From contig CAVTRI010000004.1 of NCBI GenBank assembly GCA_963737075.1, positions 68,284 through 132,283 on the forward strand: a stretch of 64,000 nt of DNA. The letters are read 5' to 3'. The translations under genes and the position numbers were made by a program. Below, piece by piece: positions 55,026 to 63,584 of this stretch (within the stretch, counting starts at the first letter, position 1; each line of letters opens with the position of its first letter). This stretch comes from CAVTRI01 sp963737075 (GTDB lineage: Bacteria; Actinomycetota; Acidimicrobiia; Acidimicrobiales; Palsa-688). Under the pieces are notes generated by a model, which was given only the letters and a program-made list of their open reading frames with translations, did not search any database and had not been told where the DNA came from.

Positions 55026-55060
55026 CTCTCGGTTTCCCGAGAGCCGCCGTGTTCGGCGGC
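55026..55060 (-). other. Two adjacent hairpins next to the intron's 3' side
   Basis: On the minus strand GCCGCCG-AACA-CGGCGGC is followed at once by a 7-bp stem closed by a GAAA tetraloop (TCTCGG-GAAA-CCGAGA). Stems are perfect and adjoin. They might be exon terminator-like structure or remnants of intron RNA. Confidence 0.5.
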
Positions 55061-55093
55061 CATGGTTCACTCCTTCTCCAGCTCCCCCCCGTC

Positions 55094-55126
55094 GAACCGT
55101 GCATGCGGTTCTCCCGCACACGGCTC
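55094..55126 (-). ncRNA. Group II intron domain V
   Basis: The minus strand gives GAGCCGTGTGCGG, then GAGAA, then CCGCATGCACGGTTC: a 33-nt hairpin closed by a G-A-G-A-A loop with the catalytic AGC-type base (GAGCCGT / ACGGTTC) of bacterial group II introns. It lies 11 nt after the maturase stop codon, the usual place. Confidence 0.85.
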
Positions 55127-55137
55127 ACCGACGTCCT

Positions 55138-56480
55138 TCACCGGCGGCGTTCGGCGACGAGAGCCCGCCAGGCGTAGTTGGGCCTGGGCGCGACGACGGT
55201 TCCGCTGAGGGAGACAAGGCCAAGCCGGTTGGTCTGGCGGATAACGAACCATCCGTAGCGGACGCTGCGGCGGTGCAGCTTGGCGACGAAGATCGCCACC
55301 CGCGAGACGGCGTACTTGCTGATCTTGTCGAAGTGCCGAGCCGAGTTCCCGATACGGAAATAGGCGGCCCAGCCTCGCAGGAAGCGGTTGACGCTGCCCA
55401 CGATCTCCTCAATGGGCACCAGCAGCCGGGCCCGGGCCGTGAGCTCACGGATCCGGTCCCTGGCATGCTGGAGCGCCCGGCGTGAGGGCCAGCGGGCAAG
55501 GAAGGCGAAGCGCCGTGCCCCGGTGCGTCCCCGGGCGCGCACCAGTCGGTGGTGGAAGCCGAGGAAGTCGAAGCCCTCGCCTCCTTCCTCCAGGTGCACG
55601 ATGCGGGTCTTGGCCTCCTTGGCCTCCAAGCCAAGGCTGACCAGGATCAACCTGAGCTTGGCCAGAGCCTGGGTGGCCTCGGACTGGGATCGACACATCA
55701 CCACCAGGTCATCGGCGTAGCGGACCAGCACCCCGCTCCCCTCGGTCTCCCAGGCCCGGTCGAGCTGGTTCAGGTAGACGTTGCAGAGCAAAGGCGAGAC
55801 AACCCCGCCCTGAGGGGTGCCGCTGGCTTCGTGCCTGACCGCGCCGTCCTCCATCACCCCCGAGCGCAGCATCGCCCGCAGGAGCTTGAGGACCTTGCGG
55901 TCACAGACCCTCTCCTCGACCGCAGACATCAACCGGTCGTGCGGGATCGCCGCAAAGCAGTTGGCGATGTCCGTCTCCACCACCCAACGCCTGCCCCTGA
56001 AGGACTCATCGAGCAAGACCTGCAGGGCATCGTGGGCCGCCTTCTTCGGGCGGAACCCGAAGCTGGCGGGCCGGAAGTCGGCTTCGAAAACCGGCTCGAT
56101 GACGATCTTCAACGCCGCCTGCACGATGCGGTCCCGCACCGCGGGGATCGACAGCGGACGCTTCTCGGCCTGGCCGGGTTTGGGTATCCACACCCGCCGG
56201 GCTGGAAGCGGCCGATACGTCTGCCCCCTGAGATCCGAGGCCAGCTCGTCGAGCAAACGGCTCTCGCCGTAGCGCTCGACAGCTTGGATGGTGATCCGGT
56301 CGACGCCGGCCGCGCCGCGATTGGCGCGTACCTGCGCCCACGCCCTCCACAACACGTCCCTGCGGTGAACCTTGTCGTAGAGCGCATGGAACCGTCGCCG
56401 GGGATCGGCCTTGGCCGCCCGGTAAAGCTTGCGCTGCAAAGCACGCACCGCGTCGATTTCCTCGACGCCAAGGGCGGGAC
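55138..56480 (-). CDS. ltrA: Group II intron reverse transcriptase/maturase, 5' end displaced by IS630
   Basis: Multifunctional intron-encoded protein. Reverse transcriptase motifs are in order: RPLPARRVWIPKPGQAEKRP, ALKIVIEPVFEADFRPASFG, VVETDIANCFAAIPHD (first Asp), GTPQGGVVSPLLCNVYLNQL, LVRYADDLVVMC (YADD) and FDFLGFHH; domain X follows (RFLRGWAAYFRIGNSARHFD). No HNH endonuclease domain is visible, as in class C/D introns. IS630 copy 2 is inserted at a TA near the start: the first six codons (GTG start, VSARVA) are at 57731-57749 behind AAGGAG, and splicing out the IS gives VSARVASPALGVEEIDAVRA in frame. The remaining gene lacks a start. Confidence 0.9.
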
Positions 56481-56482
56481 TA

Positions 56483-57730
56483 GTGCCGCATCAAGCAACC
56501 TTTGCGCGCTTTGAAACAGCACGAAGTGCTTCATGGTCCTTGTGGCGGTTGCGCCAGGCGATGTAGCGGCGGATCATCGAGTTCTGCTCCTCATGGCTTT
56601 GATGGTCGGTGCCGTTGAGAGCGAAGTAGCGCAGCGCGGTGAAGTGACATTCGATGCGATTGAGGAAGCTGGCGTTGGTCGGCACATAGGCCAGCTCGGC
56701 GTTGTTCGCGGCCGCCCAGTCACCGACCCGACTGTCTTTCTTGGTCGAAAGATGCGGAGTGAAGTTGTCCATCACGATCGCGATGCGCACCTCGGGCGGG
56801 TAGAGGCTGCGCAGGTAACGGCAGAACTCCAAGAACTTGGTCCGGTTCTTCGTGGTCTTGATGTGACCGTAAAGGTGGTCCCGGTTCATGTCCAGCGCGG
56901 CGAGCAAATGCCGCACACCCTTGGTGCGCTTGTAGGTGGCCCGGTTCCGACGCCGCCGCGGGGCCGAGGTTGAGCCCTTCGATCCTCGCCGCACCACCGG
57001 CGCCCACTGCTTTCCGGGCCGGGGCAGCAGATTGAGCGGGCCGAACTCGTCCATCGAGAACACCACCGGTGGGTCGCCTGGCCCAGGGGTCGCCTTGCCC
57101 TCGGCGATGTCGTACAGCTCGAGGACACGGTTCTTCTTCGCCTCGAAGTCGGAGTCGGTGGACTGCTTCCAGGTCTTCACCGCTTGAAAGGACACCTCCT
57201 CGTCACGCAGGACCAGCCGGAGCCCCTCGTGGGAGATGTCGTCGACCACCCCCTCGGCCACCAAGAACTCAGCCAGCTTGGCCAGGCTCCAGGTCGAGAA
57301 CGGCAGACCGTGGTCGCCGGGACGGGACAAGGCGATCTTCTTGATCGCCTGGCGTTGCGGCAGCGTAAATGTCGGCGGACGGCCACCGGCGTACTTCGGA
57401 TAGAGCGAATCGAAGCCATCAGCGTTGAAGTTGTTGATCACTTCGCGCACCCGGTCGGCACTGGTGAAAGTCACCTTGGCAATACCAGACACGTCCATTC
57501 CCTGCACCGACAACAGCACCATCTGCGCCCGCCGCCAAGTAACCACCGAACCCGACGACCGCCGGACGATACGAAGCAGCCGGTTGCCCTCTTCATTCGA
57601 GACCTCCCGGACCCGCAAACCTTCCCGAGCCACCATCACCTCCGATCGGACACCAACATGTCCGATCAGCGTGACCGGCCCTACCTCGCCGATGGTGGAT
57701 CTACCAGGCAAACGTTCCCGGACGCGGCAC
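56483..57730 (-). mobile_element. IS630-family insertion sequence, copy 2
   Basis: A 1,248-bp inverted copy of the element at 44.5 kb, flanked by TA (56481-82, 57731-32). Ends are GTGCCGCATCAAG on the left and GACGCGGCAC on the right. It interrupts the group II intron maturase after codon 6. Confidence 0.93.
56491..57636 (-). CDS. IS630-family transposase, copy 2
   Basis: Apart from VQGMD in place of VPGMD the visible protein is identical to copy 1, with all DDE residues (VFSMDEFG, IVMDNFTPH, NRIECHF). The start is taken as the ATG at 57636 for consistency with copy 1; the frame is open to 57711. It is intact and may be the active master of the group, since copy 3 shares the VQGMD variant. 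Confidence 0.9.
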   Translation of the reverse strand: MVAREGLRVREVSNEEGNRLLRIVRRSSGSVVTWRRAQMVLLSVQGMDVSGIAKVTFTSADRVREVINNFNADGFDSLYPKYAGGRPPTFTLPQRQAIKKIALSRPGDHGLPFSTWSLAKLAEFLVAEGVVDDISHEGLRLVLRDEEVSFQAVKTWKQSTDSDFEAKKNRVLELYDIAEGKATPGPGDPPVVFSMDEFGPLNLLPRPGKQWAPVVRRGSKGSTSAPRRRRNRATYKRTKGVRHLLAALDMNRDHLYGHIKTTKNRTKFLEFCRYLRSLYPPEVRIAIVMDNFTPHLSTKKDSRVGDWAAANNAELAYVPTNASFLNRIECHFTALRYFALNGTDHQSHEEQNSMIRRYIAWRNRHKDHEALRAVSKRAKVA

Positions 57731-58329
57731 TAGCCACACGGGCACTCACCGGCAACTCCTTGTGACGCAAGCACAGACGAAGCAGCGGCCCTTCCCATCA
57801 CCGGCGGTTATGTTGTCCGACCGGCTCGAGCGGTACTACGGCCGCCTCCGACTCCCTCCCGGCGCACCGCCCACTTCCCGGCTCATCACCAGTTATAGAG
57901 CGTTACCGTTCCCACGTGCTCCGCAGCCGTCGGGCCGGGGAGGGCCTCCACAGTTCCCGCCGCCACCTTCCGAACGTTCCGCGCCCTCTACACCGGGGAG
58001 TCCTTCGCGGCTGCACCTCCAGGCTCTTCACCGCTTCCATGGCCTTCACCGTGAAAGACGCGGCTCGGCTCTCCCTCCGCCCCGCCCGAAGGCGGGCACA
58101 CTAACGATGCGGCAGGCTTCGCTTGACGCTACGGACCGCTCGGTCGCTCCCCCCAAGGGGCTTTCGACGTTGGGCTTCGACCCGGCCCGTTTCCAGACTG
58201 AGCCGCCAACCTGCTACCGGGCTCCCTGGCGATCACCCGGACCGGACTCACACCGGCTGGCGACGACGAGCTTCCAGTCAGGTCATGTCAACTCGATAGG
58301 CACCTCCTGACTGCTGTGCGCACTCCTAG

Positions 58330-59723
58330 GGTCCCTGTAAATCGGACTGGCCTGAGCTTCCATGTTGAGGTCCGCTCAAGGACCAAACAGGGAGGCTCAG
58401 GCCGATGAGGAGAGTACCGCCGTCCATGCTCGTGCGCGAGGAACTCGATCAGCTGCTGCATGGCAGCGTCGACGAGGGCACGAATATCGTGTCGAGTTTG
58501 GTGGAGACGATCACCCGCATGGTGGTCCAGGAGCTGTTGGAGGCCGAGCAGGCTGACTTCTTGGGTGGTCGGGGCCGCTATCAGCGGCGAGCTGGAGACC
58601 AGCGGGGCTCTCGCAACGGCTATGAGGACGGCGGGATCCGCACCGCCGAGGGGGCCATCGGCGTCCGTTTACCCCAGGTGCGCGGGGCCGGCGAGCCGTT
58701 CCGGTCGGGCCTCATGACTTTCTTGGAGGGCAACTCCGAGGTCCTGGATCGTTTGGTCACCGAGATGTACGCCCGGGGCCTGTCCACCCGCGACGTGGAG
58801 GACGCATTCCGCGACGCCACCGGGGAGCTGCTCATCTCCAAGTCGGCGGTGAGCCAGATCACCGATCAGCTGTGGGAGGACTACTCGGCCTTCATCGCCC
58901 GCGATCTCTCCGACGTCGAAGTCCACTACTTGTTCTGTGACGCCGTGTTCGAGTCCCTGCGCCGCCAGGGGGCCAAGGAGGCGCTGCTGGTGGCCTGGTG
59001 CATCGACTCCGAAGGCCGCAAGCACCTGCTGCACCTGGCCGTGGGCAACCGGGAGTCCGAGGTGGCCTGGACGGAGTTCTTCCGGAACATGTTGGGACGT
59101 GGACTGCGCCTGCCGACCACGGTGACCTCCGACGGCGCCCCGGGCGTTCTCCGGGCAATCGGGGCGGTATTCCCCAACAGTGTGCGCATTCGTTGCTGGT
59201 TCCATCGCCTTGCCAACATCCGCTCCAAGCTGCCCGACGAGTCGGCCGCTGAGGTCATGGCGCATTTGTATGCCATCCGTGACGCGCCGACCATCGACGC
59301 CGCCCGGGCGGCCGCCGACCGCTTCGAGAACACCTACGGCCGCCAGTTTCCCTCGGCCGTGGCCTGCTTCGCCGACGATCGCGACGCCCTGCTGGCGATC
59401 CACCGCGTCCCGGTGCGTCACCGCATCCGGGTTCGTACCACCAACCTGGCCGAGCGGTCCTTCGAGGAGGAGCGTCGGCGGACCAAGGTCATTCCCCGGC
59501 TAATGAGCGAGAGGGCCACCATGAAGCTGGCCTTCGCGGCCATGATCCGCGCCGCCGATCGCTGGTGCCGGGTCTCGATCAACGATCTCGAGCGCCACCA
59601 GCTCAGGCTCCTACGAGCCGAGCTCGGCCTCGATCCGCCACCCGTCCAGGACCAACCCAACCGTCGAAGGAGACCGTCCGAGCGAACCGCGGCATAGGCC
59701 CACGCCACGAGCATTTACAGACC
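58330..59723 (+). mobile_element. IS256-family insertion sequence
   Basis: The transposase gene is bracketed by GGTCCCTGTAAATCGG on the left (58330-58345) and GGTCTGTAAATGCTCG read inward from the right (about 59708-59723), an imperfect terminal repeat. Length is about 1.4 kb, as usual for IS256. A target duplication could not be identified. A second TTTTACAGAC end-like sequence at 59807 may be another boundary. Confidence 0.65.
58405..59697 (+). CDS. IS256-family (mutator-type) transposase
   Basis: A 430-residue MULE/IS256 transposase. Visible landmarks: RGSRNGYEDGGIRTAEGAIG with PQVRG in the N-terminal domain, YARGLSTRDVEDAF, then the DDE core with Asp in YLFCDAVFESLRRQG, Asp in TVTSDGAPGVLRAI, the CWFHRLANI insertion helix (C-x2-H type), and Glu in NLAERSFEEERRRTK. 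A GGGAGG motif lies upstream of ATG 58405. The frame is intact. It is adjacent to the group II intron and shares no TIR with the other elements. Confidence 0.92.
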   Translation: MRRVPPSMLVREELDQLLHGSVDEGTNIVSSLVETITRMVVQELLEAEQADFLGGRGRYQRRAGDQRGSRNGYEDGGIRTAEGAIGVRLPQVRGAGEPFRSGLMTFLEGNSEVLDRLVTEMYARGLSTRDVEDAFRDATGELLISKSAVSQITDQLWEDYSAFIARDLSDVEVHYLFCDAVFESLRRQGAKEALLVAWCIDSEGRKHLLHLAVGNRESEVAWTEFFRNMLGRGLRLPTTVTSDGAPGVLRAIGAVFPNSVRIRCWFHRLANIRSKLPDESAAEVMAHLYAIRDAPTIDAARAAADRFENTYGRQFPSAVACFADDRDALLAIHRVPVRHRIRVRTTNLAERSFEEERRRTKVIPRLMSERATMKLAFAAMIRAADRWCRVSINDLERHQLRLLRAELGLDPPPVQDQPNRRRRPSERTAA

Positions 59724-59935
59724 TTTCATGGCGGTGGCCGCCACGAATGGATGAGAATCGTGGCGGGTCCGGCTGAGCTCGCTCTTCCTTGGTGCAGTTG
59801 AGCCCGTTTTACAGACTGACGCCCGGGGTCTTCCCGGCACCACGAACTGTTGTCCTCGAGCACGCCTCATAGCGTCGTTGATCGGTTGACCCTGCCGGCC
59901 CGCCCAGTCCCGCCGAGTAGGAGGAGGCCAAAATT

Positions 59936-61170
59936 ATGGAACTGGTGGTGCAGCGTTGCGCTGGGGTCGACATCGGCAAGGACGAGGTCGTCGCCTGCGT
60001 CCGAACGCCGGGCGATCACGGCGGGCGTCACAAGGAGACCCTCACGTTCGCGACCTTCACTTCCCAGCTGGACGCCCTCGCGGACTGGTTCGTCGCTGAC
60101 GGGGTCACCGAGGTGGTGATGGAGGCTACTGGCTCGTATTGGAAGCCGGTGTGGTATGTGCTGGAGGAGCGAGGGTTCGACCTGAGGCTGGTCAACGCTC
60201 GCCACGTCAAGCTCGTCCCCGGTCGCAAGAGCGACGTGGCCGACGCCGAATGGCTGGCTGAGCTGCTCGAACACGGCTTGCTGCGTTCCAGTTTCGTTCC
60301 CCGTTGGCGATCCGTCTACTGCGGGACCTCACCCGGTATCGCAAGCGGTTGATCCAGGCTCATACCTCCGAGTGCCAACGGATCCAAAAGACCCTCGAAG
60401 ATGCCGGCATCAAGCTGGGCTCGGTGGCCTCTGAGGTGCTCGGCGTCTCCGGACGTGCGATGCTGCGAGCGCTGATCGCTGGAGAGCGCAACCCCGAAGT
60501 CTTGGCTGAGCTGTCCCAGCGCAAGCTTCGTCGCAAGATCCCGGCGCTGCGAGAAGCGCTGCGTGGCCGCTTCGGGGACCACCACGCCTTGCTCGTGGGC
60601 ATGTCGCTCGATCATGTCGAGTATCTCGAGGCTCAGATCACCAGGCTGGACGTTGCAGTCGATCGAGTGATCGCCCCTTTTGCTGAGGCTCGCGACCGTC
60701 TCGACACCATCACCGGCGTCGGCAAACGATCCGCGGAGTGCATCATCGCCGAGATCGGCACCGACATGAGTCGATTCCCCACCGCCGGGCACCTCGCATC
60801 GTGGGCGGGGATGTGTCCGGGCAACAACATCACCGGCGGCAAACGGCGGTCTGGGAAGACCCGCAAGGGCAGCCCCTGGCTGGCCGAGATCCTCGTCGAG
60901 TGCGCCTGGGCCACCGCCCACGCTCGCAACGCCTATCTGTCCGCCCAGTTCTGGCGTCTGGCGCGGCGCACCGGCAAGAAGAGAGCCGCCGTCGCCGTCG
61001 GCCACTCCATCCTCATCGTCTGCTGGCATCTGCTCAGCCAAAACTGTGACTACGCCGACCTCGGTGACGACTGGTTCACCCGCCGCACCGACCCTGAACG
61101 CAGACGCGACCACCTCATCCGCCGACTCCAAGACCTCGGCTACGGCGTCAGCCTCACCAAAGTCGCATAA
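59936..61170 (+). pseudogene. IS110-family transposase, frameshifted
   Basis: After AGGAGGAGG and ATG 59936 the protein begins VQRCAGVDIGKDEVVACVRT, with EVVMEATGSYWKPV and GRKSDVADAEWLAELL completing the DEDD RuvC-like domain. At about 60297-60303 (FVP...LAIRLLRDLTRYRKR) one base is missing and the Tnp domain continues in another frame: DTITGVGKRSAECIIAEIGT, FPTAGHLASWAGMCPGNNIT and SGKTRKGSPWLAEILVECAW, ending at 61170. It is distinct from the IS1111-like element at 50 kb. About 210 bp of non-coding DNA lies upstream and almost none downstream before IS630 copy 3, the IS110-group arrangement. Ends could not be defined. Confidence 0.85.
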
Positions 61171-62201
61171 CGCCTAGTGCCGCGTCCGGGAACGTTTGCC
61201 TGGTAGATCCACCATCGGCGAGGTAGGGCCGGTCACGCTGATCGGACATGTTGGTGTCCGATCGGAGGTGATGGTGGCTCGGGAAGGTTTGCGGGTCCGG
61301 GAGGTCTCGAATGAAGAGGGCAACCGGCTGCTTCGTATCGTCCGGCGGTCGTCGGGTTCGGTGGTTACTTGGCGGCGGGCGCAGATGGTGCTGTTGTCGG
61401 TGCAGGGAATGGACGTGTCTGGTATTGCCAAGGTGACTTTCACCAGTGCCGACCGGGTGCGCGAAGTGATCAACAACTTCAACGCTGATGGCTTCGATTC
61501 GCTCTATCCGAAGTACGCCGGTGGCCGTCCGCCGACATTTACGCTGCCGCAACGCCAGGCGATCAAGAAGATCGCCTTGTCCCGTCCCGGCGACCACGGT
61601 CTGCCGTTCTCGACCTGGAGCCTGGCCAAGCTGGCTGAGTTCTTGGTGGCCGAGGGGGTGGTCGACGACATCTCCCACGAGGGGCTCCGGCTGGTCCTGC
61701 GTGACGAGGAGGTGTCCTTTCAAGCGGTGAAGACCTGGAAGCAGTCCACCGACTCCGACTTCGAGGCGAAGAAGAACCGTGTCCTCGAGCTGTACGACAT
61801 CGCCGAGGGCAAGGCGACCCCTGGGCCAGGCGACCCACCGGTGGTGTTCTCGATGGACGAGTTCGGCCCGCTCAATCTGCTGACCCGGCCCGGAAAGCAG
61901 TGGGCGCCGGTGGTGCGGCGAGGATCGAAGGGCTCAACCTCGGCCCCGCGGCGGCGTCGGAACCGGGCCACCTACAAGCGCACCAAGGGTGTGCGGCATT
62001 TGCTCGCCGCGCTGGACATGAACCGGGACCACCTTTACGGTCACATCAAGACCACGAAGAACCGGACCAAGTTCTTGGAGTTCTGCCGTTACCTGCGCAG
62101 CCTCTACCCGCCCTGTTTTGCGTCTGAGTTCGCCGCGGAGGGTCCACCGCGAAATGACCCATGCCTGACAGTCTCCTCGGCTAGTCCGAGAGGAGCTGTG
62201 A

Positions 62202-62525
62202 ATGTCCGAGTTGAACGGACGTCGCAAGGCGAAGGTGCTGTCGCCGGAGACGAAGTGGGAGATCTTCTTGTCCGTGATGGGTCGGGAGATCACCCAGTCC
62301 GATGCGGCGCGCAAGTGGGGCGTGGACGTTTCGACGATCATCACGATTCGCCGCACCGTCAAAGACGCCGCGCTGGCTGCGTTGTCTTCGAAGCCGGGAC
62401 GCCCAGCCGCCGAGCGCAACTGGCAGCTCGAGGAGGCCAACCGCGAGCTTGCACAGTTGACCGAGGCGATCAAGGCGCAGGCGATCGAGCTGGCTGTGCT
62501 GCGGGGAAAAGCCGGCTGGGCCTGA
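62202..62525 (+). CDS. IS3-family OrfA (helix-turn-helix DNA-binding protein)
   Basis: A 107-residue OrfA: SPETKWEIFLSVMGREITQS, DAARKWGVDVSTIITIRRTV (helix-turn-helix) and a leucine-zipper-like coiled coil LEEANRELAQLTEAIKAQAI near the C-terminus, as in IS3/IS911 proteins. It binds the element ends and, when fused with OrfB through -1 frameshifting, forms the full transposase. Confidence 0.88.
   Translation: MSELNGRRKAKVLSPETKWEIFLSVMGREITQSDAARKWGVDVSTIITIRRTVKDAALAALSSKPGRPAAERNWQLEEANRELAQLTEAIKAQAIELAVLRGKAGWA
62504..62510 (+). promoter_or_regulatory. Programmed -1 frameshift site (slippery heptamer)
   Basis: GGGAAAA is placed in phase as G-GGA-AAA relative to OrfA, the classical X-XXY-YYZ slippery heptamer, five codons before the OrfA stop codon. 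A -1 shift here continues directly into the OrfB frame (SRLGLTSPLGPRVPGETKEA). This is how IS3-family transposases are usually made. Confidence 0.65.
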
Positions 62526-63584
62526 CATCTCCGCTTGGCCCGAGGGTCCCGGGCGAGACCAAGGAAGCGATCCTCAAACTGGTCGACGAGGCTGTCGCCG
62601 GTGGCGCACCGCATTCGTGGGCGACCGCGCTGTTGGGGGTTTCCGATGACCGGGTGCACCGCTGGCGGCATCGCCAGCGCATCGTGGGCACTCTCACCGA
62701 TCGGGCACCAGGCGGTGTCGCCCTGCACTCGCTGATGGAGTGGGAGGTCGCCGAGGAATCCTCGCTGTCACAGAGGAGTGGGGCAGCATTGACCGCTCGC
62801 ATCGCAAGCTCGCTCACCGCGGCTCCTACACCGCCCGGGTGTGGGTCTCTGCCTCCACCTTCCGCCGGGTCTTGGCTGCTCACGGGCTGGTTCTGCCCGA
62901 GCCGCCAGCGGAGATCCTGCTCCACGGATCGCCTGGCCGGCATGGCTGTCGTGGGAGCCGAATCGCATCTGGTGCTGGGACGTGTCGCATTTCCCCCGCG
63001 CCAAGAGGGTCGCGTTCGCCATCGTCGACGTCGTGTCCCGCAGGTGGATCGACACGCTGGTGTCGATCGAGGAGACCTCCAGCCAGGTCGCGGTCATCTT
63101 CGACAGGGCCCTCATCGCAGAGGGCCTCGCCGAGCTGATCACCCCGGAGCGCATCGAGCTGCCCATCGACGACCCGGCCCGGCCGATCCTGTTGGCCTGC
63201 AGCGACAACGGCCCGCCGATGACCTCGCATGACACCAGGGACTTCTTCGTCGGCCTGGCCGTCGCGCAGCGCCTGGGGCGTCCCGCAACGCCGACCGACC
63301 AGGCGTGGATCGAGAGCCTCTTCGGCCACGTCAAAGGCGAGTGGCCGCACCTCGAAACGATCACCGACCCCGCCGCTCTCGACACCGAACTGGGCCGCGT
63401 CCGCCGAGAGTACAACGGGACCCGCTTGCACGCCGGGATCGGCTACGTCACACCCGACGACGAACACGCCGGCCGAGGAGAAGCCATCCGCCAAGCACGA
63501 GTCGAGGGACTGCGGCGAGCCCACGAACAGCGCGTCACCTACCATCGCCGCCACCGCAACAACCACCACGAGGAGACGGCATGA
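62510..63584 (+). pseudogene. IS3-family OrfB (DDE integrase), two extra frameshifts
   Basis: OrfB enters in the -1 frame (KEAILKLVDEAVAGGAPHSW, TLTDRAPGGVALHSL). Near 62745-62755 the coding frame changes to AVTEEWGSIDRSHRKLAHRG, SYTARVWVSASTFRRVLAAH and GLVLPEPPA, and near 62895-62910 changes again to RIAWPAWLSWEPNRIW. The DDE core CWDVSHFPRAKRVAF, LLACSDNGPPMTSHDT and TDQAWIESLFGHVKGEW follows to the stop at 63584, so catalytic residues are all present. Besides the programmed site, two small indels break the product, making this copy inactive unless they are read errors. Confidence 0.85.

Larger units (their letters stand above)
55064..58323 (-). mobile_element. Group II intron, interrupted by IS630 and 3'-truncated
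   Basis: On the minus strand the element begins GTGCGCACAGCAG at 58323, matching the GUGYG 5' consensus, continues through about 570 bp of structured non-coding RNA, the maturase gene, and domain V (55094-55126). Domain VI appears cut: its 5' strand GGGGGGGAGCTGGAGAA is present but no complementary 3' strand follows before unrelated sequence at about 55064. Without the 1,250-bp IS630 copy the intron would be about 2.0 kb. Its 5' end lies a few bases from the IS256 element. Confidence 0.75.

Noticed and set aside
54398..55063. 221-codon minus-strand frame with AAGGAG and ATG at 55063
   Set aside because: Despite the good start site it runs into the antisense of the ABC permease and is low-complexity; the family-like YCII sequence is in a different frame.
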